Shown: positions 1 to 12,794, counted from the stretch's first letter. The stretch: DNA of 64,000 nt from Bettongia penicillata ogilbyi (GCA_023548195.1 JAJHZJ010000694.1:2820501-2884500), one strand, 5' to 3'. A program made the numbers and translations. Notes: a model not told the origin generated them from the letters alone.

Positions 1-289
1 CCATGGACAGTATGCTCCATGGGATTATGAAGAGTCTGATAGAACTGAACAATGATGCTATATGGTAATTTAACTTATTATATATTTCCCAATTCTATTT
101 CTAATCTGGTTGTACAGGGAGTGCAGTATTTGACACCTCTGATATAGAAAGTGATGCTTTAGTTGAATCTTAAAGGAAGACAACTGGATTAGGAAGAAAT
201 AAAAAGACTGCCTTGCCACAATGTAGGTCTAGTTGATATTGGATAACATAAATTTATAAATGTAGCCAGTTATTACAATTGTGTGATTA

Positions 290-400
290 TAACCACCCAG
301 TTTAGTAGTCCATGAGTGATAGTGGAGGAAGTAGAGAGTCAGGAAGACCTGAATCCAACTCTGATTCTGATACATGATAGACGTGTGTATTTGTACAAAT
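290..400 (+). repeat. MIR/CORE-SINE fragment
   Basis: Contains the typical 'gtcaggaagacctgaatcc' box seen in better-preserved SINEs of the window (42400, 36400). Confidence 0.45.
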
Positions 401-539
401 CTCAATCCTTCGATTCCACCAGGAAACTCAGGACAAAATACTGATCTGTATTGGTGGATGGAATTTCCACACTGGGAGTTCCACACCCAAAATCATTGAT
501 CTCCACCTCTCTCTCCACCCCGCAAAATGTGTAAGGCAT

Positions 540-850
540 GTCTTGGATGAAGACAAAACAATTTTTGCTCTCAAGGAACTTAACGTTCGTTGATGACGTT
601 GAAGGGATAACATGTACAAAGTAATTTGAGTAACAGAGTGGAGGAGAGTACTAACACTTGAGCAGGGTGAATTACAAATGTCCTTGTGTATGAAGATGCA
701 TTTGAGCTGAACCTTGAAGGGAGGCAGCAGTACCAACAGTTGGAAATAAAGGAGAGAATTCCAGAGAGGTGGGAGACCAAAATGAAATGCATTAAAGGGG
801 GCAAGCAGAGGCCAGTCGTCATGACTGCAAACCACTATGAAAATCCAGGA
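540..850 (+). repeat. Family R1 repeat copy
   Basis: Shares 'ggagagaattccagagaggt' followed by 'gaccaaaatgaaatgcatta' with the minus-strand copy at 3050-3235. Short frames across it are not genes. Confidence 0.55.
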
Positions 851-1370
851 TTTAGGATTTGGAGATTTCCATGATAACGACACCAACATGACTGAACGAC
901 TTTTTTTTTTTCAAAACCAATGAATTGCCCTAATGTTTTGTCTTTAAGGTGGCAGATGTGGATATTTAGAAACATCATATGATTGACTGAAAGTGTGCAG
1001 TAATGTATAGGGAAATTCCAACTTATGGCCTTGTTAAACAATTTGCTCCCATTAGAGTATACTTGGGATTTTTTAACAAATTTTAATGAATACTATTTTA
1101 CTAATTTAGTGAATAAAGATAATTTAGCTGTGAGAGAAAGACAGGACAGCACACATGATCAAAAAATTAGTGGAGGGATAAGTATGACATTCAAGAGAGG
1201 GGATAAAAACACTTCAGCTGGAACTTTTCATCAAAATTCTGCATACTGATGAAATAATCAGTTTTATTTGGGAGGTAAGAGCTCATTTAAAATCATATTT
1301 AAGTTTCATAATGCGCCAGACTGTACAGAATACTTCTGCCCTGGGTACCATTGATTAGTGATAGAAACAG

Positions 1371-1410
1371 CACACACGCACTCACGCGCACACACACACA
1401 CACACACACA
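1371..1410. repeat. (CA)n microsatellite
   Basis: About 40 bases of CA with CG/CT interruptions. Confidence 0.9.
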
Positions 1411-1974
1411 GCTGCTCTGGAAAGGTTTGACACGAATTTAGTCCCTTTTGGTTCAGCAGATATGGTCCCAGGGCTCAGAAAACATGTAGAAAAAATTTTG
1501 AATCTGTATTTTTTTCATATATGAGAGGAGTTCATTTGCAACCAAAGAATCCAGTATTTATCAGGACTTCAGATTAATTGCAAATGGCTACTCTAATTTG
1601 TATCCAATCTCTATAGCATGTCTTTTTTTATCCTGTTTTCCCAAACTATAACTGCAATATCAGTGCATGTTGAATATTCAGAAGATAAAGACACTTCGGT
1701 ATAATTAATAACTCGTTGATCTGTGTGAGTTCATCCTTTTCTTGAATTCTAGCATAAGCCACAACCTCAGACAAGTTGTTCTGGGGACACACAGGAAACT
1801 TTCCCATAGTTCTTCTGTTTGGCCTAGGTCAAAGCCTTCCTTTGTACTGATTATCAAAAAGAAGCTAGAAGAATGTGATGACTTAATTGTTGCTATGAAA
1901 CTCATTTTTTTCCCTTCTACTACCACAGCTGCTCTTCAGTATAGGAGACGGAGATCATCCATGAATTTGTTTAA

Positions 1975-2125
1975 ATGTCAGAGACTCAACCCAGAATGTC
2001 AGAATTAGGAGGGATTGCAAAGGTTACTAAAAATTATTTGGTCCAACAATCAATTTACAGATGAGGAAACTGAGGCTCAGAAATGTGACATGAGTTGTTA
2101 AAAATATGCCATGAATTAGTGGTAG
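1975..2125 (+). repeat. SINE-like fragment
   Basis: Holds the common 'gatgaggaaactgaggctca' box of mammalian MIR-type repeats, preceded by 'aatgtcagaattaggaggga'. A parallel copy lies at 8955-9075. Confidence 0.5.
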
Positions 2126-3049
2126 GACTGTCTTTGTCTGCAATGTACCCTTCAATCCTCCCATCCTCTGTTCTCTCCCAGTCCATCACCTCTGCACTAG
2201 CTACATTCTCCTCCTTTCCCCGTCTTGACTTCATGGTAAACCAATTTAACTTCACAATGTCCTCTTAAGTTCCTTGCCCCCTTATCATATCACCAATCTT
2301 GACTTGAGAAGTCTCAGCCTTAAATTATTACCACCTTTAATCCTATACAGGTATTGTTGAACTAAGGTAGAGAAATTAATGAATGTGTGATGACTGGGTC
2401 CAGTACAAATTTATGTTTCATAACTTCACCTGTGTCTCATTGCTGCAATGAGATACTTTTAGAATTCCCTAAGTAACTCAGTATCCTACTTACCACAGCA
2501 GCTATTCCCAACCTTTTCATCCCTCCTCAAAATTCCCTTCCCTCCAGACCTCTCAGTGAGAACGTTGCTTCATCCTTTACTAAAAAATTGAGACTCTTTT
2601 CTCTGAGTTCCCTCCTTTCCCTTCCTCTTCATCCCATATCACTTCCACTATCTTCTCCTTCTCTCCTGTCCCATGTGAATAGATTGCCAAGGCAAACTCC
2701 ATTGTCCCTTATGCAAGTGATCCCATTCTATCATGTCTTCTCCATCAAATTGCCGCCCCCCATCACCCCAACTCTCTCGTTTATTTTCAGTCTTTCTTAT
2801 CTACTAGATACTTCCCCACTATATACAAATATGCCTATGTCTCCCCCATCCTCAGAAAGCTCTCACTTGACCTGTCTATCCCTCATCCCTGCTAGCTATT
2901 CTCCCATATCTAGCTTCCCTTTTGTAGCTAAAATCCTTGCGATAGGTGTGTACACTTAATGCTTCACTCTCTCCTTAACCCCCTACAGTTTGACTTCTGA
3001 TGTCATTCAATCGAAGCTGTTCACTCTGAAGTTCCTAATGATGTTTTTT
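2126..3049 (+). mobile_element. L2 LINE fragment (part 1 of 3)
   Basis: The CT-rich sense strand carries degraded L2 reverse-transcriptase sequence, including 'ccccctacagtttgacttc' near 2980. It continues at 3236-3575 and 5542-6060 after insertions. All frames are broken. Confidence 0.6.
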
Positions 3050-3235
3050 TAAGTCATATTGATGACATTTTCATAGAAACTTCCAATTCTTAAATGCTGA
3101 CTTTTCATTGTGTTTTGTATATTTGTAAAATCATCAGTAGTCACCATAACTGGTCTCTTTGCGCTCCTACATATAATACATTTCATTTTGGCCTCCCATA
3201 TCTTGAATATTCTCCTGTACTTCCAACTCTTGGAA
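3050..3235 (-). repeat. Family R1 repeat inserted in L2
   Basis: The reverse complement reads 'aggagaatattcaagatatg' then 'gaggccaaaatgaaatgtat', matching the + strand copy at 540-850. It interrupts the L2. Confidence 0.55.
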
Positions 3236-3575
3236 TCTAATGGTCTTTCCTCAATCCCTATCTTTTTTTTAACCTTGCCGCAGCTTTTGGTACAGTCATT
3301 CACCCTCTTTCTCCCTAGTAATTTTTTTCTAGATTTTCAGGACACCGTTCTCTCTGGCTTCTCCTCCTGCTTATCTGATAGCTCCTCACTCTTCTGTGTT
3401 GGATGGTCATCTAGATCATCCTGCCAACTATTGTTTCACAGGACTCTATCCTAGGCCTTCTTCTCTCCATCTACGCTATTTCATTTGGTGATCTCCTAAG
3501 CTGCCATGATTTGAATGATCATTTCCATGCTGAAGATTTTCAAATCCACTTATCCAGCTCTAAACTCTCCGCTGA
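3236..3575 (+). mobile_element. L2 LINE fragment (part 2)
   Basis: Reads through the L2 RT region (cleft 'agcttttggtacagtcattc', later 'ggactctatcctaggcctt', then 'gatcatttccatgctgaaga'). It stops at the solo-LTR insertion and resumes at 5542. Confidence 0.7.
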
Positions 3576-4146
3576 CCTATGAAGTGGACATTATTCCTCC
3601 CTGGGCCCCTAGGCTGAGAGATATCTGTTAGGTTACTGGGCAGAATTGGATAACCTGTCTAGTAACAGGTTTTTGTTGGGCCCCTGTCAAAATATTATTC
3701 CCCTTTGGGTTGTGAAATATCTGATGAATTGTTAACAGTCATTTTTTGTTTAGTCCATTTGCATAGTAACCACCTGTGCCCCCCAATGTTAGATCCCCCC
3801 CTTGCCAGGAAACTAGCCCCCCCACTTCCTAACAACTACTTCTTTGTTGAATGACAACCAGTCTTTGATTGGGTACCTCTCCTGGCACCTGTTTTCCATT
3901 GGGGTCCTTTGCCTAGCAGTACCCTGACAACCCCCTCTGTTTTGGGGGTTCTTGCCTAACAACAAGCCCCACTCTTGCTCTGTCAGAACTCTGTTTGTTG
4001 TGGAAACCACAGGGCTGTACCAAGTAGTGCCAAAATGCTTAAAATGCACTCACCCACCTCAGTTTGGGGCTGTCTCCTCTGAGTCTCTACATGAGGCAGC
4101 CGCCAGCCTGGCTAATAAGTGATGCTTTCGAATTTCTTAATTGATT

Positions 4147-4162
4147 TTGCCTGTGATTTATT
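4147..4162. repeat. Target-site duplication of the L1 (left)
   Basis: 16 bases identical to 5506-5521. Confidence 0.9.
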
Positions 4163-5505
4163 TTTTCCTTGATAATTTTATGGAATATGATGTCTAGGCT
4201 CTTTTTTTGATCATGAGTTTCAGGTAGTCCCATAATTTTTAAATTGTCTCTCCTGGATCTGTTTTCCAGGTCAGTTGTTTTTCCCATGAGATATTTCACA
4301 TTCTCTTCCATTTTTTCATTCTTTTGGTTTTGTTTTGTGATTTCTTGGTTTCTCATAAAGTCATTAGCCTCCCTCTGTTCCATTCTAATTTTGAAAGAAC
4401 TATTTTATTCAGTGAAATTTTGAACCTCCTTTTCTATTTGGCTAATTCTGCTTTTGAAAGCATTCTTCTCCTCATTGGCTTTTTGAACCTCTTTTGCCAA
4501 TTGTGAGCCTATTTTTCAAGGTGTTATTTTCTTCTGCATTTTTGGGTCTCCTTTAGCAAGGTATTGACCCATTTTTCATGCTTTTCTTGCATCTCATTTC
4601 TCTTCCCAGTTTTTCCTCCACTTGTCTAACTTGATTTTCAAAATCCTTTTTGAGGTCTTCCATGGCCTGAGCTCATTGAATATTTATTTTGGATGTTTGG
4701 GATTCAGAAGCCTTGACTTCTATGTCTTTCCCTGATGGTAAGCATTGTTCTTCCTCATCAGGAAGTAAAGGAGGAAATATCTGTTCACCAAGGAAGTAAC
4801 CTTCTATGGTCTTATTTTTTTTCCCTTTTCTGGGCATTTTCCCAGCCAGTTACTTGACTTCTGAGGTTACTTTCCACACCCATCTGGCCTTGAGTTCTGC
4901 CCAGCTAGTGCTTGGGGTCTGAGATTCAAATGCTGCTTCCCAGTCTCAGGGCTTTTGGTGCAGGGGCAGGACTGCTAGTCAGTGTGAGAGATTAAGTTCA
5001 GGTTCTCAGGTGGGGGCAGGGCCACCTCACAGGGCTCAGTTCCCTCAGGGAGTTTACGTGGAGACCTTCAACAATGGACTGGAGCTCCTGACTGCTTTGG
5101 GAGCCCCTGTCAGCTGCTGCCTCCTGAGGGGGCCCGAGTTATGGAGACACCCCGCTCCCCTCTCGGCCAGTCAAACAGGCCCTCTCACTGTCCTTTGCGC
5201 CCATGGGTAGAGGGAACCACTCAGCTGCTGGAGATTCCGTCCCTGAAGCCCGCCTGGATCCGCTCCTCTTGGGGCCATGCGGCCAGGGCAGGACTGGGCT
5301 CCGCTCCAGGTCTAGTGCATGATGGACCCCTGGTGTCGGTTTTTCTGGTCTCTCTGGAACAGAAATCTCCTCCACTCCATCGTTCCATGGCTTCCTCTGC
5401 TCCAGACCTTGTCAGGAGTTCCTCCTTACAGGTATTTTATAGGCTATGGTTTTGGGAGCTAGCATATGTGTGTCTTTCTACTCTGCCATCTTGGCTCCTC
5501 CCCCC
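4163..5505 (-). mobile_element. L1/HAL1: 5'-complete, truncated within ORF1
   Basis: The minus strand starts with the GGAGCCAAGATGGCAGAGTAG 5' UTR (ending at 5505) and proceeds into ORF1 coiled-coil/RRM sequence (MGKTTDLENRSRRDNLKIMG). It ends abruptly at an A-rich stretch. It is homologous to the first part of the HAL1 at 36740-39730. A perfect 16-bp target duplication, TTGCCTGTGATTTATT, flanks it (4147-4162, 5506-5521). Unlike typical L1 copies it is truncated at the 3' end, not the 5' end. ORF1 is broken. Confidence 0.88.
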
Positions 5506-5521
5506 TTGCCTGTGATTTATT
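5506..5521. repeat. Target-site duplication of the L1 (right)
   Basis: 16 bases identical to 4147-4162. Confidence 0.9.
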
Positions 5522-5541
5522 AACTCCATCTGTTTCACCTA

Positions 5542-6060
5542 TAGTCTCATGTTTCTAAATAACCATCTCAAAGTGGATGTCCAGTAAACATCTTGAAGTC
5601 AACATGTCCAAAACAGAACTCATTATCTTACTCAGTAATGCGCCCCCTCCAAGTTTCCCCATTACTGTCAAGCACACCCCCATTCTCCCAGTCCCCAGGC
5701 TTACAATCTAGGTATCATCCTTGAGTCCTCCTAACTGTCTTTGACATCTCATCTCCAAAGCCTGTATATTTCATCATCATAACATCTCCCACATGTGCAC
5801 CTTTCTATCCTTAGACATTGAATACTTTCTATTGAATGCTCATTTCCTCTTACTACCTCACACCTGAATGATTGCAAAATCCTCCCAGTTGTTTGCCTTA
5901 AGTCTTTCCCTTCCATTTTACCTTCCATTCAGCTTTCAAACGAATCTTCTCAAAGTACAGGTAGGAATATGTCACCCTTCTCTACTCAACAAACTGCAAG
6001 GGCTCCCTAGCACCTGTACTGTCACTAGTTCCTTTCAAGTTAGTCCTTCAGATGAACATT
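5542..6060 (+). mobile_element. L2 LINE fragment (part 3)
   Basis: Resumes the L2 after the LTR: 'gtggatgtccagtaaacatc', 'aacatgtccaaaacagaact', then the 'ctaggtatcatccttgagtc' block and further 3' ORF sequence. Confidence 0.75.
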
Positions 6061-7774
6061 AATAACAACATTGTTAGGTATAATTTTCAGTTTACTTCAG
6101 TAATGATTTTAAATGACTTTAAAGTCTTCAATTTTTTTTTTTTTGCTTTTACCATTTTGGTAGATTCCAGATTTCATCTATCATTACTATAACTCCTAAA
6201 TATATATTTTTAAGCCTGAAGATGGGCCTTATAATTCCTGTATCCTGGAGTCCAGTAAAGAAGTTGTTTTTTACTCTACCCAGGACTTTAAATAAAATCC
6301 CTTCCCAATTTTCATCTTTTTAGATTGTAGAGTTCTAATTTGGGGGGCATCCTGTATTTCCTTGATTGTCTTTTGCCTTGCTCAGCACCATCTCCAATTC
6401 TTATATTATCCCTACTGTTATCACTATACTTTTATGATTTCGGATGTTCCATTACTTTGACATTGGTGATAGTGTGAAGGGTGGGAGACTTAAAAAAAGA
6501 AAAAGATTTAATATCTAGATGAAAGGTTCTGAAAGCATAGCGGTGCAGGCTATCATACGATTAGTACCCCTCTGATGATTTTAAAGAACATCATAAAACT
6601 CTTCAATTTTCTGCCTGATTTTCTCCTTTTTTGGGTCCTTCAATAATGAGGAGCTTAGCATGGAAGCCCATTAAAAGAGAAACTCTCTTATCCATCCCAG
6701 CAAAGTACTGGTGAGGGCAATAGAGGTTTCTCAGGACTTTCCCTTTCTAATTTGACTTTTTCTCTACTAAGACACTGGAGCCTGCTATGGGGTTGAATGA
6801 ACAGAGAAAATTCCTAATGCCTTGTTAGAAAGTTACTATATCCCTGGTCTGAGAAACTAGTTGTAAAGGTAAAAAAAAAAAAAAAAATTTAAGTTTTTTA
6901 AGATTTTTCCGGAGTGTTTCATCTAAAAAAAAGTCTTAATCAGATCCTTACTCCACTATGAAATGTACATGAAATATATTGCTATGTTCATGGTAAGTCA
7001 GAGTAGTAACTAGGGTGGAGAGCCTGGCATTTTGTCTCAGTGCCAAAATTTAGAAGGAATTAACATCACTTGCAATCTTCAACAGCAATAGAAACAGCTG
7101 AGCTTATCACCTAGTGATAAAGAACAACAAATTAAAATGGGAAGATATCAAATGATCACTATTCCTGACTGCACCCCAGGGGAGCTCCTCTCTAGCCTTG
7201 TTTTGTTTCCCATGCTCCACCCTTGTCTCATATTATCTTGACATCTCAACAACTGAATGTGTCTTAAATTTTATACTGCTGGCTCTGGATTTTAAAATTT
7301 CTAGCTTTTAATATTTTCCATGGATGAATGGAGATTAGTTCCATAATTTTAACTAGTTTCCTATCCTCTGAGGACCATTACAATTTTAATTGTAGTTCTC
7401 TCCCTTGCCTGAGACACAACTCCTTTTGGTGCTTGTCTTCCCAGGTTTGGATTGCAATTACACTGACTTCTGGGGTAGGGAATATGGAATTGTGCTTTTG
7501 GTCTCCTTAACACATTTAGGGATATTTGCCTCTGCTTAAAATGCAGAACTGTTCACGTGCACCTTACTATACCTCTGTGGAGGACATTATAATTATAAAC
7601 AAAGTTAATTTACTTTAGGATCTGTTGTAGTTTGAAAAATTTTCTAGGTAGTTTGGTCCTAGTCTTTCTCCATCAAATAGACTGATACTGCCCAATCCAC
7701 ACTCCTCCTCCTGCTTAGTACCCTTTTTCTCCTGTTCTATTTCTGGAACCCCTCCCCAATGTATTAGTAAGTAT
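6061..7774. other. No recognised feature
   Basis: AT-rich DNA with a few homopolymer runs (T at 6130, A at 6870). No splice-flanked coding segment or confident repeat was seen. Confidence 0.5.
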
Positions 7775-7943
7775 CTGAGGCACCTATGTGGTCCAGAGGA
7801 TAGAGTATTCCAATCATACCTCAAACATACCTTTAGTTGTGAGACTCTGGACAAGTCATTTAACCTTCCTTCATCTTAGTTTCCTTATCTGTAAGATGGA
7901 GATAATAAAATTTATGTCACAGGGGTTGTGGTGAAGATCAAAT

Positions 7944-8007
<64 letters not shown>

Positions 8008-8070
8008 TACATATATATTGCTTTGTAAACCTTAAGGCCCTATAGAATTGCTAATTATTATTATTAATAT
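7775..8070 (+). repeat. MIR/CORE-type SINE with internal (AT)n
   Basis: Runs from a tRNA-like head ('cctatgtggtccagaggata') through 'gtcatttaaccttcc' and 'cttatctgtaagatggagat', to 'tttgtaaaccttaaggccct'. An AT/CA microsatellite (7946-8018) has expanded between the middle and the tail. Confidence 0.7.
7946..8018. repeat. (AT)n microsatellite
   Basis: About 70 bases of alternating AT followed by short ACAC. Confidence 0.95.
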
Positions 8071-8079
8071 TACATCTAT

Positions 8080-8950
8080 AATCTTCCAAGCCAAAAACTT
8101 TGTAGGCTAGAAAATTTCACTTTAGAAGATCTGTAAAGAGATGAAATTACAACTCTGACAAAAAAAAGTGCCTCCAATACAGACAGGCTAGTCTGGTTCT
8201 TCTGTAAACTCCTTTGAAGCGACAGCAGCACCATGGGCATATGATCCTTACAATCTTGCCTCATTACACATAATGCCTAGATTCACTCTGACTAGGTCGC
8301 TTATTGTTGAAAGAAAAAAAACACAACAGAAATCATATTTCAAGGCATCAGCTAAACTCTATGAGCCTTTGATGTACTGGATGTAAGTAGTGAATCTACT
8401 TAAAACCTAAGACTCCTAGGATAAATAGTTGCTCTGCAATAAGAAATTATATCTATTCCAAATTCCCTGAGCTTATTGGCTTTGCAGAGTGATAGCAAAA
8501 TCTGACCTTTAGGTTCAGTCATTTATTAGATTAAAAAATATTGCTTTTCAGAAAGAATGGTCTGAAACAACATTATTCAGCTAGATCATTCAGAACTGCT
8601 TTTTACTTAGTAACCATGATTCTTAAATTTTCAAGATTGCATCTGTAGGATTGAATAGAATTATATTACTCTCTAAATGCCCCATATTAACAATGTAGAA
8701 GATATTAATAGCTGTCAAGACACAGAAGACATAGCTGCATAATTTCAAAAGTTTAATGAACAGAAAGAAAAACTCTCATGTTTCTAGCTAGATGCCAATA
8801 TGACAGTTTCGCCTAACATTTGCTTTTATGTTGACTTTAAAAAGCCAACTGTAAGGCAAGAAATTTCAACTTTTCTTTATTTATAACCCCCTATATGGTC
8901 TTTTAACAACACTCCTTTTCCCTTGCTAAGCATACTCTTTGGCATTTGTT
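8080..8950. other. No recognised feature
   Basis: Nothing beyond short AT-rich runs. Confidence 0.45.
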
Positions 8951-8954
8951 TAAA

Positions 8955-9075
8955 TGTTTAGAATATTAGAATCATAGAACTTTAGAATGAGAAGGGTATG
9001 TAAAGGTCCTCTGATCCTACCTCCTCTCCCACTGCTCACCCCCATTTTAAAGATGAGAAAACTGAAGGTGAGAAC
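8955..9075 (+). repeat. SINE-like fragment
   Basis: 'gaatcatagaactttagaat' followed by 'aaagatgagaaaactgaagg', the same arrangement as 1975-2125. A MIR-type tail fragment follows at 9260-9350. Confidence 0.5.
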
Positions 9076-9569
9076 AATTTGATGATTTTTTCTAGATTAC
9101 AGTTACTTAATTCCAGAGCTTGTCTCTTGACTTTATCTAGTGCTCATACCACTCCAGGAACAAATGATTTTGTGTGGGGGTGGGAGTGGGTGAAATTTGT
9201 TTTGAGAATTTTAGAACATCTCTTTCATGATTCAGTGGGAAGAATGGTAGGTACAGAGTACACTCTTTGTGTCTTTTGGTAAGTGATTTTTCTCCTCTGG
9301 GATGCAATTTCTTCATCTATAAAATGAGAGTATTCAACTAGAGCTCTTGTTTTTCTTTTTCTTTTTTTTTATTTCATTGTTATGAACTTGACAAACATAA
9401 AAAATGACCATTTCCATGTACAAAGAATAGAGTAGTAGTTGGCTTTTAAAAATATGTGAAATTTAGCATAGTAGTTCTAATATTACCTTGCTTATCTGTG
9501 TTCTCTTCTAAACTTTTTTCTACTCTCTTTTGTATGTCTTTCAAAATAGATTTTATTGAGATCATTTAT

Positions 9570-11815
9570 TTTTATTTTATTTTGCATTAATATATTTTTA
9601 TTTCATTAAATATTTCTGAATTACATGTAAAATACTTAAACATTCATTTTTAAAAATGTCAAGTTACAAATTCTTTCCTTCCCTCACATTCCTTCCCCAC
9701 CCCTTCAGAAGACAAGCAAAATGATATGGATTATACATATGAACTCATGCAAGATAAATTTCATATTACCCATGTTGCAAAAGAAAACACACACATACAC
9801 AAAAACAAGAAAAATAAAGTAAAAAATACATGCTTCAATCTACACTCATTTCATCAGTTCTTTCTCTGGAGGTAGATAGTGTTTGTCATCATGGATCCTT
9901 CAGCTAAATCTTCCACAATTGATCATCCTTGTAGTGTTGTTATAGTGTTATAGTGTTGTTACTATGTCCAGCTTGTTCTCTGGGTTCTGCTCATTGTACT
10001 TTGTATCAGTTCGTTTAAATCTTCCCAGGTTTCTCGGAAACTTTACTTCTACTCATTTGTTTTAGCAAAGTAGCATTTCAACACAATCACCTATCACAAC
10101 CTGTTTAGTCATTCTCCAATTGATGGGCATCCCTTTGATTTCCAATTCCTTTCTACCACAAAAAGAGCTGCTATCAATATTTTTGTACAGTTTGTTCCTT
10201 TCCCCCTTTCTTTGAACTCTTTGGGATATATCCCAAGCAGTAGTATTGCTGGGTCAAAGAGTTCACATAGTTTTATAGCCCTTTGGGCACAGTTCCAAAT
10301 TGTTCTCCAGAATGGTTCGACTAGTTCCCAACTCCATCAATAGTGCATTAGTGTCCCAATTTTTCCATACCCTTTCTGACATTTGTCATTTTTTTATTCT
10401 ATCATCTTAGCTGATATGATAGATATGAAGTGGAATCTCAGTTATTTTAATTTGCATTTCTCTAATCAATAATGATCTAGAGCATTTTTTTAATGTGAGT
10501 ATTAGTAGCTTTGAGACTTCTTCTGAAAGTTGTTCATATTATCTGACCATTTATCATTAAGGGAATGGCTCATTTTTTTTTTTTTTATAAATTTGGCTCA
10601 TTTCCCTATATATGTGAGAAATGAGGACTTTATCTGACAAACTTTCTGTAAATTCCCCCTATAGTTTTCCTTCTAATTTTAGCTGCATTAGTTTTGTTTG
10701 TGCAAAACCTTTTTAATTTTATGTAATCAAAATTATCTATTTTATTTCCCATAAAACTATCTCTGGTTTGATCATAGACTCTTCCTTTAACCATAGATAT
10801 GACAGATACATTTTTCCATGCTCCCCTAATTTACTTATGGTATCACCCTATATGTCTAAATCATTTATCCATTTTGACCTTATCTTGGTATACAATGAGA
10901 GATGTTGGTTTATGACTAGCTTCTTTCAATCTGCTTTCCCATTTTCCCAGCAATTTTTGTCAGATGGTGCATTTTTTAACCCCAAACCTTGGACTTTGGG
11001 GTTTATTAAACACTAGATTACTATGCCCATTTACTTCTGTAAATTATCTACCTTATCTATTTCACTGATCATCACTTTGTTTTTCAGCCAGTACCAGATT
11101 ATTTTCATATTTACTGCTTTGTAATATATTTGGTGCTGCTAGGCTACCTTTCTTCACATTTTATTTTCACTGATTCCCTTGCTATCTTGACCTTTTGTTA
11201 TTTTTTCTAGCTCTACAAAATAATTCTTTGGCAGTTTGATCAGTATGGCATTGAATAAATAAATTAACTTAGGTAGAATTGTTCTTTTTATTATAATGGC
11301 ACTAACTAGCCATGAACAATTCATATTTCTCCAATTGTTTAGATCCAACTTTATTTGTGTGAAGAATGGATGTATTCATATAGTCCCTGAATTTTGTCTG
11401 GGCTCATACACTCCCAAGTATCTTATATTGTCTGCAGCTATTTTAAATAGAATTTCACTCTCTCTTCCTTGTGGGTTTTATTGGTACTATATACAAATTC
11501 TGATGATTTATGTGGGTTTATTTTATATCTTGCAACTTTGTTAAAGTTTTTAATTTTTTCAACTAGTTTCTTAGTTGATTCTCTAGGATTCTCTAAGTAT
11601 ACTACCATATCTGCCAAGAGTTGTAACATTGTTTCCTCATTGCTTATTTTTATTCTTATAAGTTGTTTTTTCTCTCTTATTTCTACTGTTAGCATTTCGA
11701 ATACAATATTTAATGATAGTGGTTTACCGATCTTATCAGGAAGGCTTCAAGTTTATCCTTATTATTCTTTGTTTTCAAATTTCTGGATTCCTCCTTGTAT
11801 TCCATTGCCTATCTA
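9570..11815 (-). mobile_element. L1 LINE, ORF2 C-terminal part and 3' UTR, antisense
   Basis: The + strand reads as the complement of L1 ORF2: for example 'agtagtattgctgggtcaaa', 'tttgcatttctctaatcaat', 'tatccattttgaccttatct', 'ccagtaccagattattttca', 'tcttgcaactttgttaaagt'. The 3' UTR is at the left (9570-9950) and is similar to 48240-48640. It is a 5'-truncated copy with no intact frame. Confidence 0.85.
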
Positions 11816-11859
11816 TTTGCCAAAGAAAAAACACAAATTATCAACAGCCATAGGTAGAT

Positions 11860-11945
11860 GGATAGATAACAACCCTTGGAGTCTGAATGATCTAGGTTGA
11901 AATCTCACTGCTGTCACCTACTCTTTCTGATAGTGGGAAAATAAA
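11860..11945 (+). repeat. SINE fragment
   Basis: 'acccttggagtctgaatgat' and 'gttgaaatctcactgctgtc' match the central SINE box. Confidence 0.45.
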
Positions 11946-12109
11946 GTAGGAAAGTGGGATAAAGTGGGAAAGGCTACTTTATCAGGTAAGTATCCCTATG
12001 TTTCTAAAATATTGCACAACAATTGGGTAGAGGTATCCTACACAGATGAAATAATAGGTTTGAAACCAACTCCTCCATCCTCCCCAAATCAGAAAACTCA
12101 TTCAAATAT

Positions 12110-12215
12110 CTTTGAATATCTTCTTATAGACATTCATTTACAACGTACTTACTATGTGTCAGACACTGTTCAAAGTGCTGCAGATACCAAGAAAAGTAAA
12201 AATAGTCCCTGTCTT
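12110..12215 (+). repeat. Family R1 repeat, left-end fragment
   Basis: 'gtacttactatgtgtcagac' then 'aaagtgctgcagatacc', as at 18150 and 20290. Confidence 0.5.
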
Positions 12216-12220
12216 TTGTT

Positions 12221-12640
12221 CACAATAGGTCCCTGCCCAATCTCCACTTAATATCTAAATTAGAGTGATTATCAATAGTAACAGTTTCTCTTTCCCTTCC
12301 AGCTTGATTTAATTATTTTTTTCTTTTGCTCATTAAAGAGCTATTCCCTGACTGCTTCTTAAAGAGGCCTATTCACTGAATGGGCATTATTTCCCTCTAA
12401 CAAAGTATCTGAAAAGGCCTAGCCTAAAAAGGTCAAGGTCTCCCACTGCATCCTGGGCCATCTCCAGTCATCCTGATGAATATCAGGTCACTGGATTCAG
12501 ATGGCTCTACAGGAGAGCTGAGGCTGGTGACCTGCACAGCCCTCCCTCACTCAAAATAAAGTCAAGTGCAAGTCATGTCATCATTTCTCTTATGTCATGA
12601 TCTTCTTTGAAAATGAAGGACAAACACACACACTTGCCAG
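12221..12640 (-). repeat. Interspersed repeat R2, inverted relative to 45939-46339
   Basis: The reverse complement of this stretch matches the + strand at 45939-46339 along its length, including 'gatggcccaggatgca', 'gaccttgatctttt' and 'gggcagggacctattg'. It contains no frame. The family name is not known to me, but it is a common marsupial repeat. Confidence 0.75.
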
Positions 12641-12794
12641 AGTCATTCCTTCTAACAAAGACTTTTTTTTTAAAGAGGGGGAAGAAAAAAGTTTGACCAT
12701 GTTTATTTAATACATTGAAAAATGCTGACATATGTTTAAGAGTGAGCATTGATTGAGTCAATCATCAATTATCTCCCCCCACATAAAACTGGTT

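Larger units (their letters stand above)
3580..5537. mobile_element. Solo ERV LTR (~600 bp) hosting an L1 insertion
   Basis: Starts TGAAGTGG and ends TGTTTCA, with a 4-base duplication CCTA on both sides (3576-3579 and 5538-5541). These are the TG...CA ends and 4-bp duplication of a gammaretrovirus-like (class I) LTR. Removing the nested L1 and its duplication leaves about 599 bp. There is no internal retroviral sequence, so it is a solo LTR left by recombination. The strand was not determined. Confidence 0.65.
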
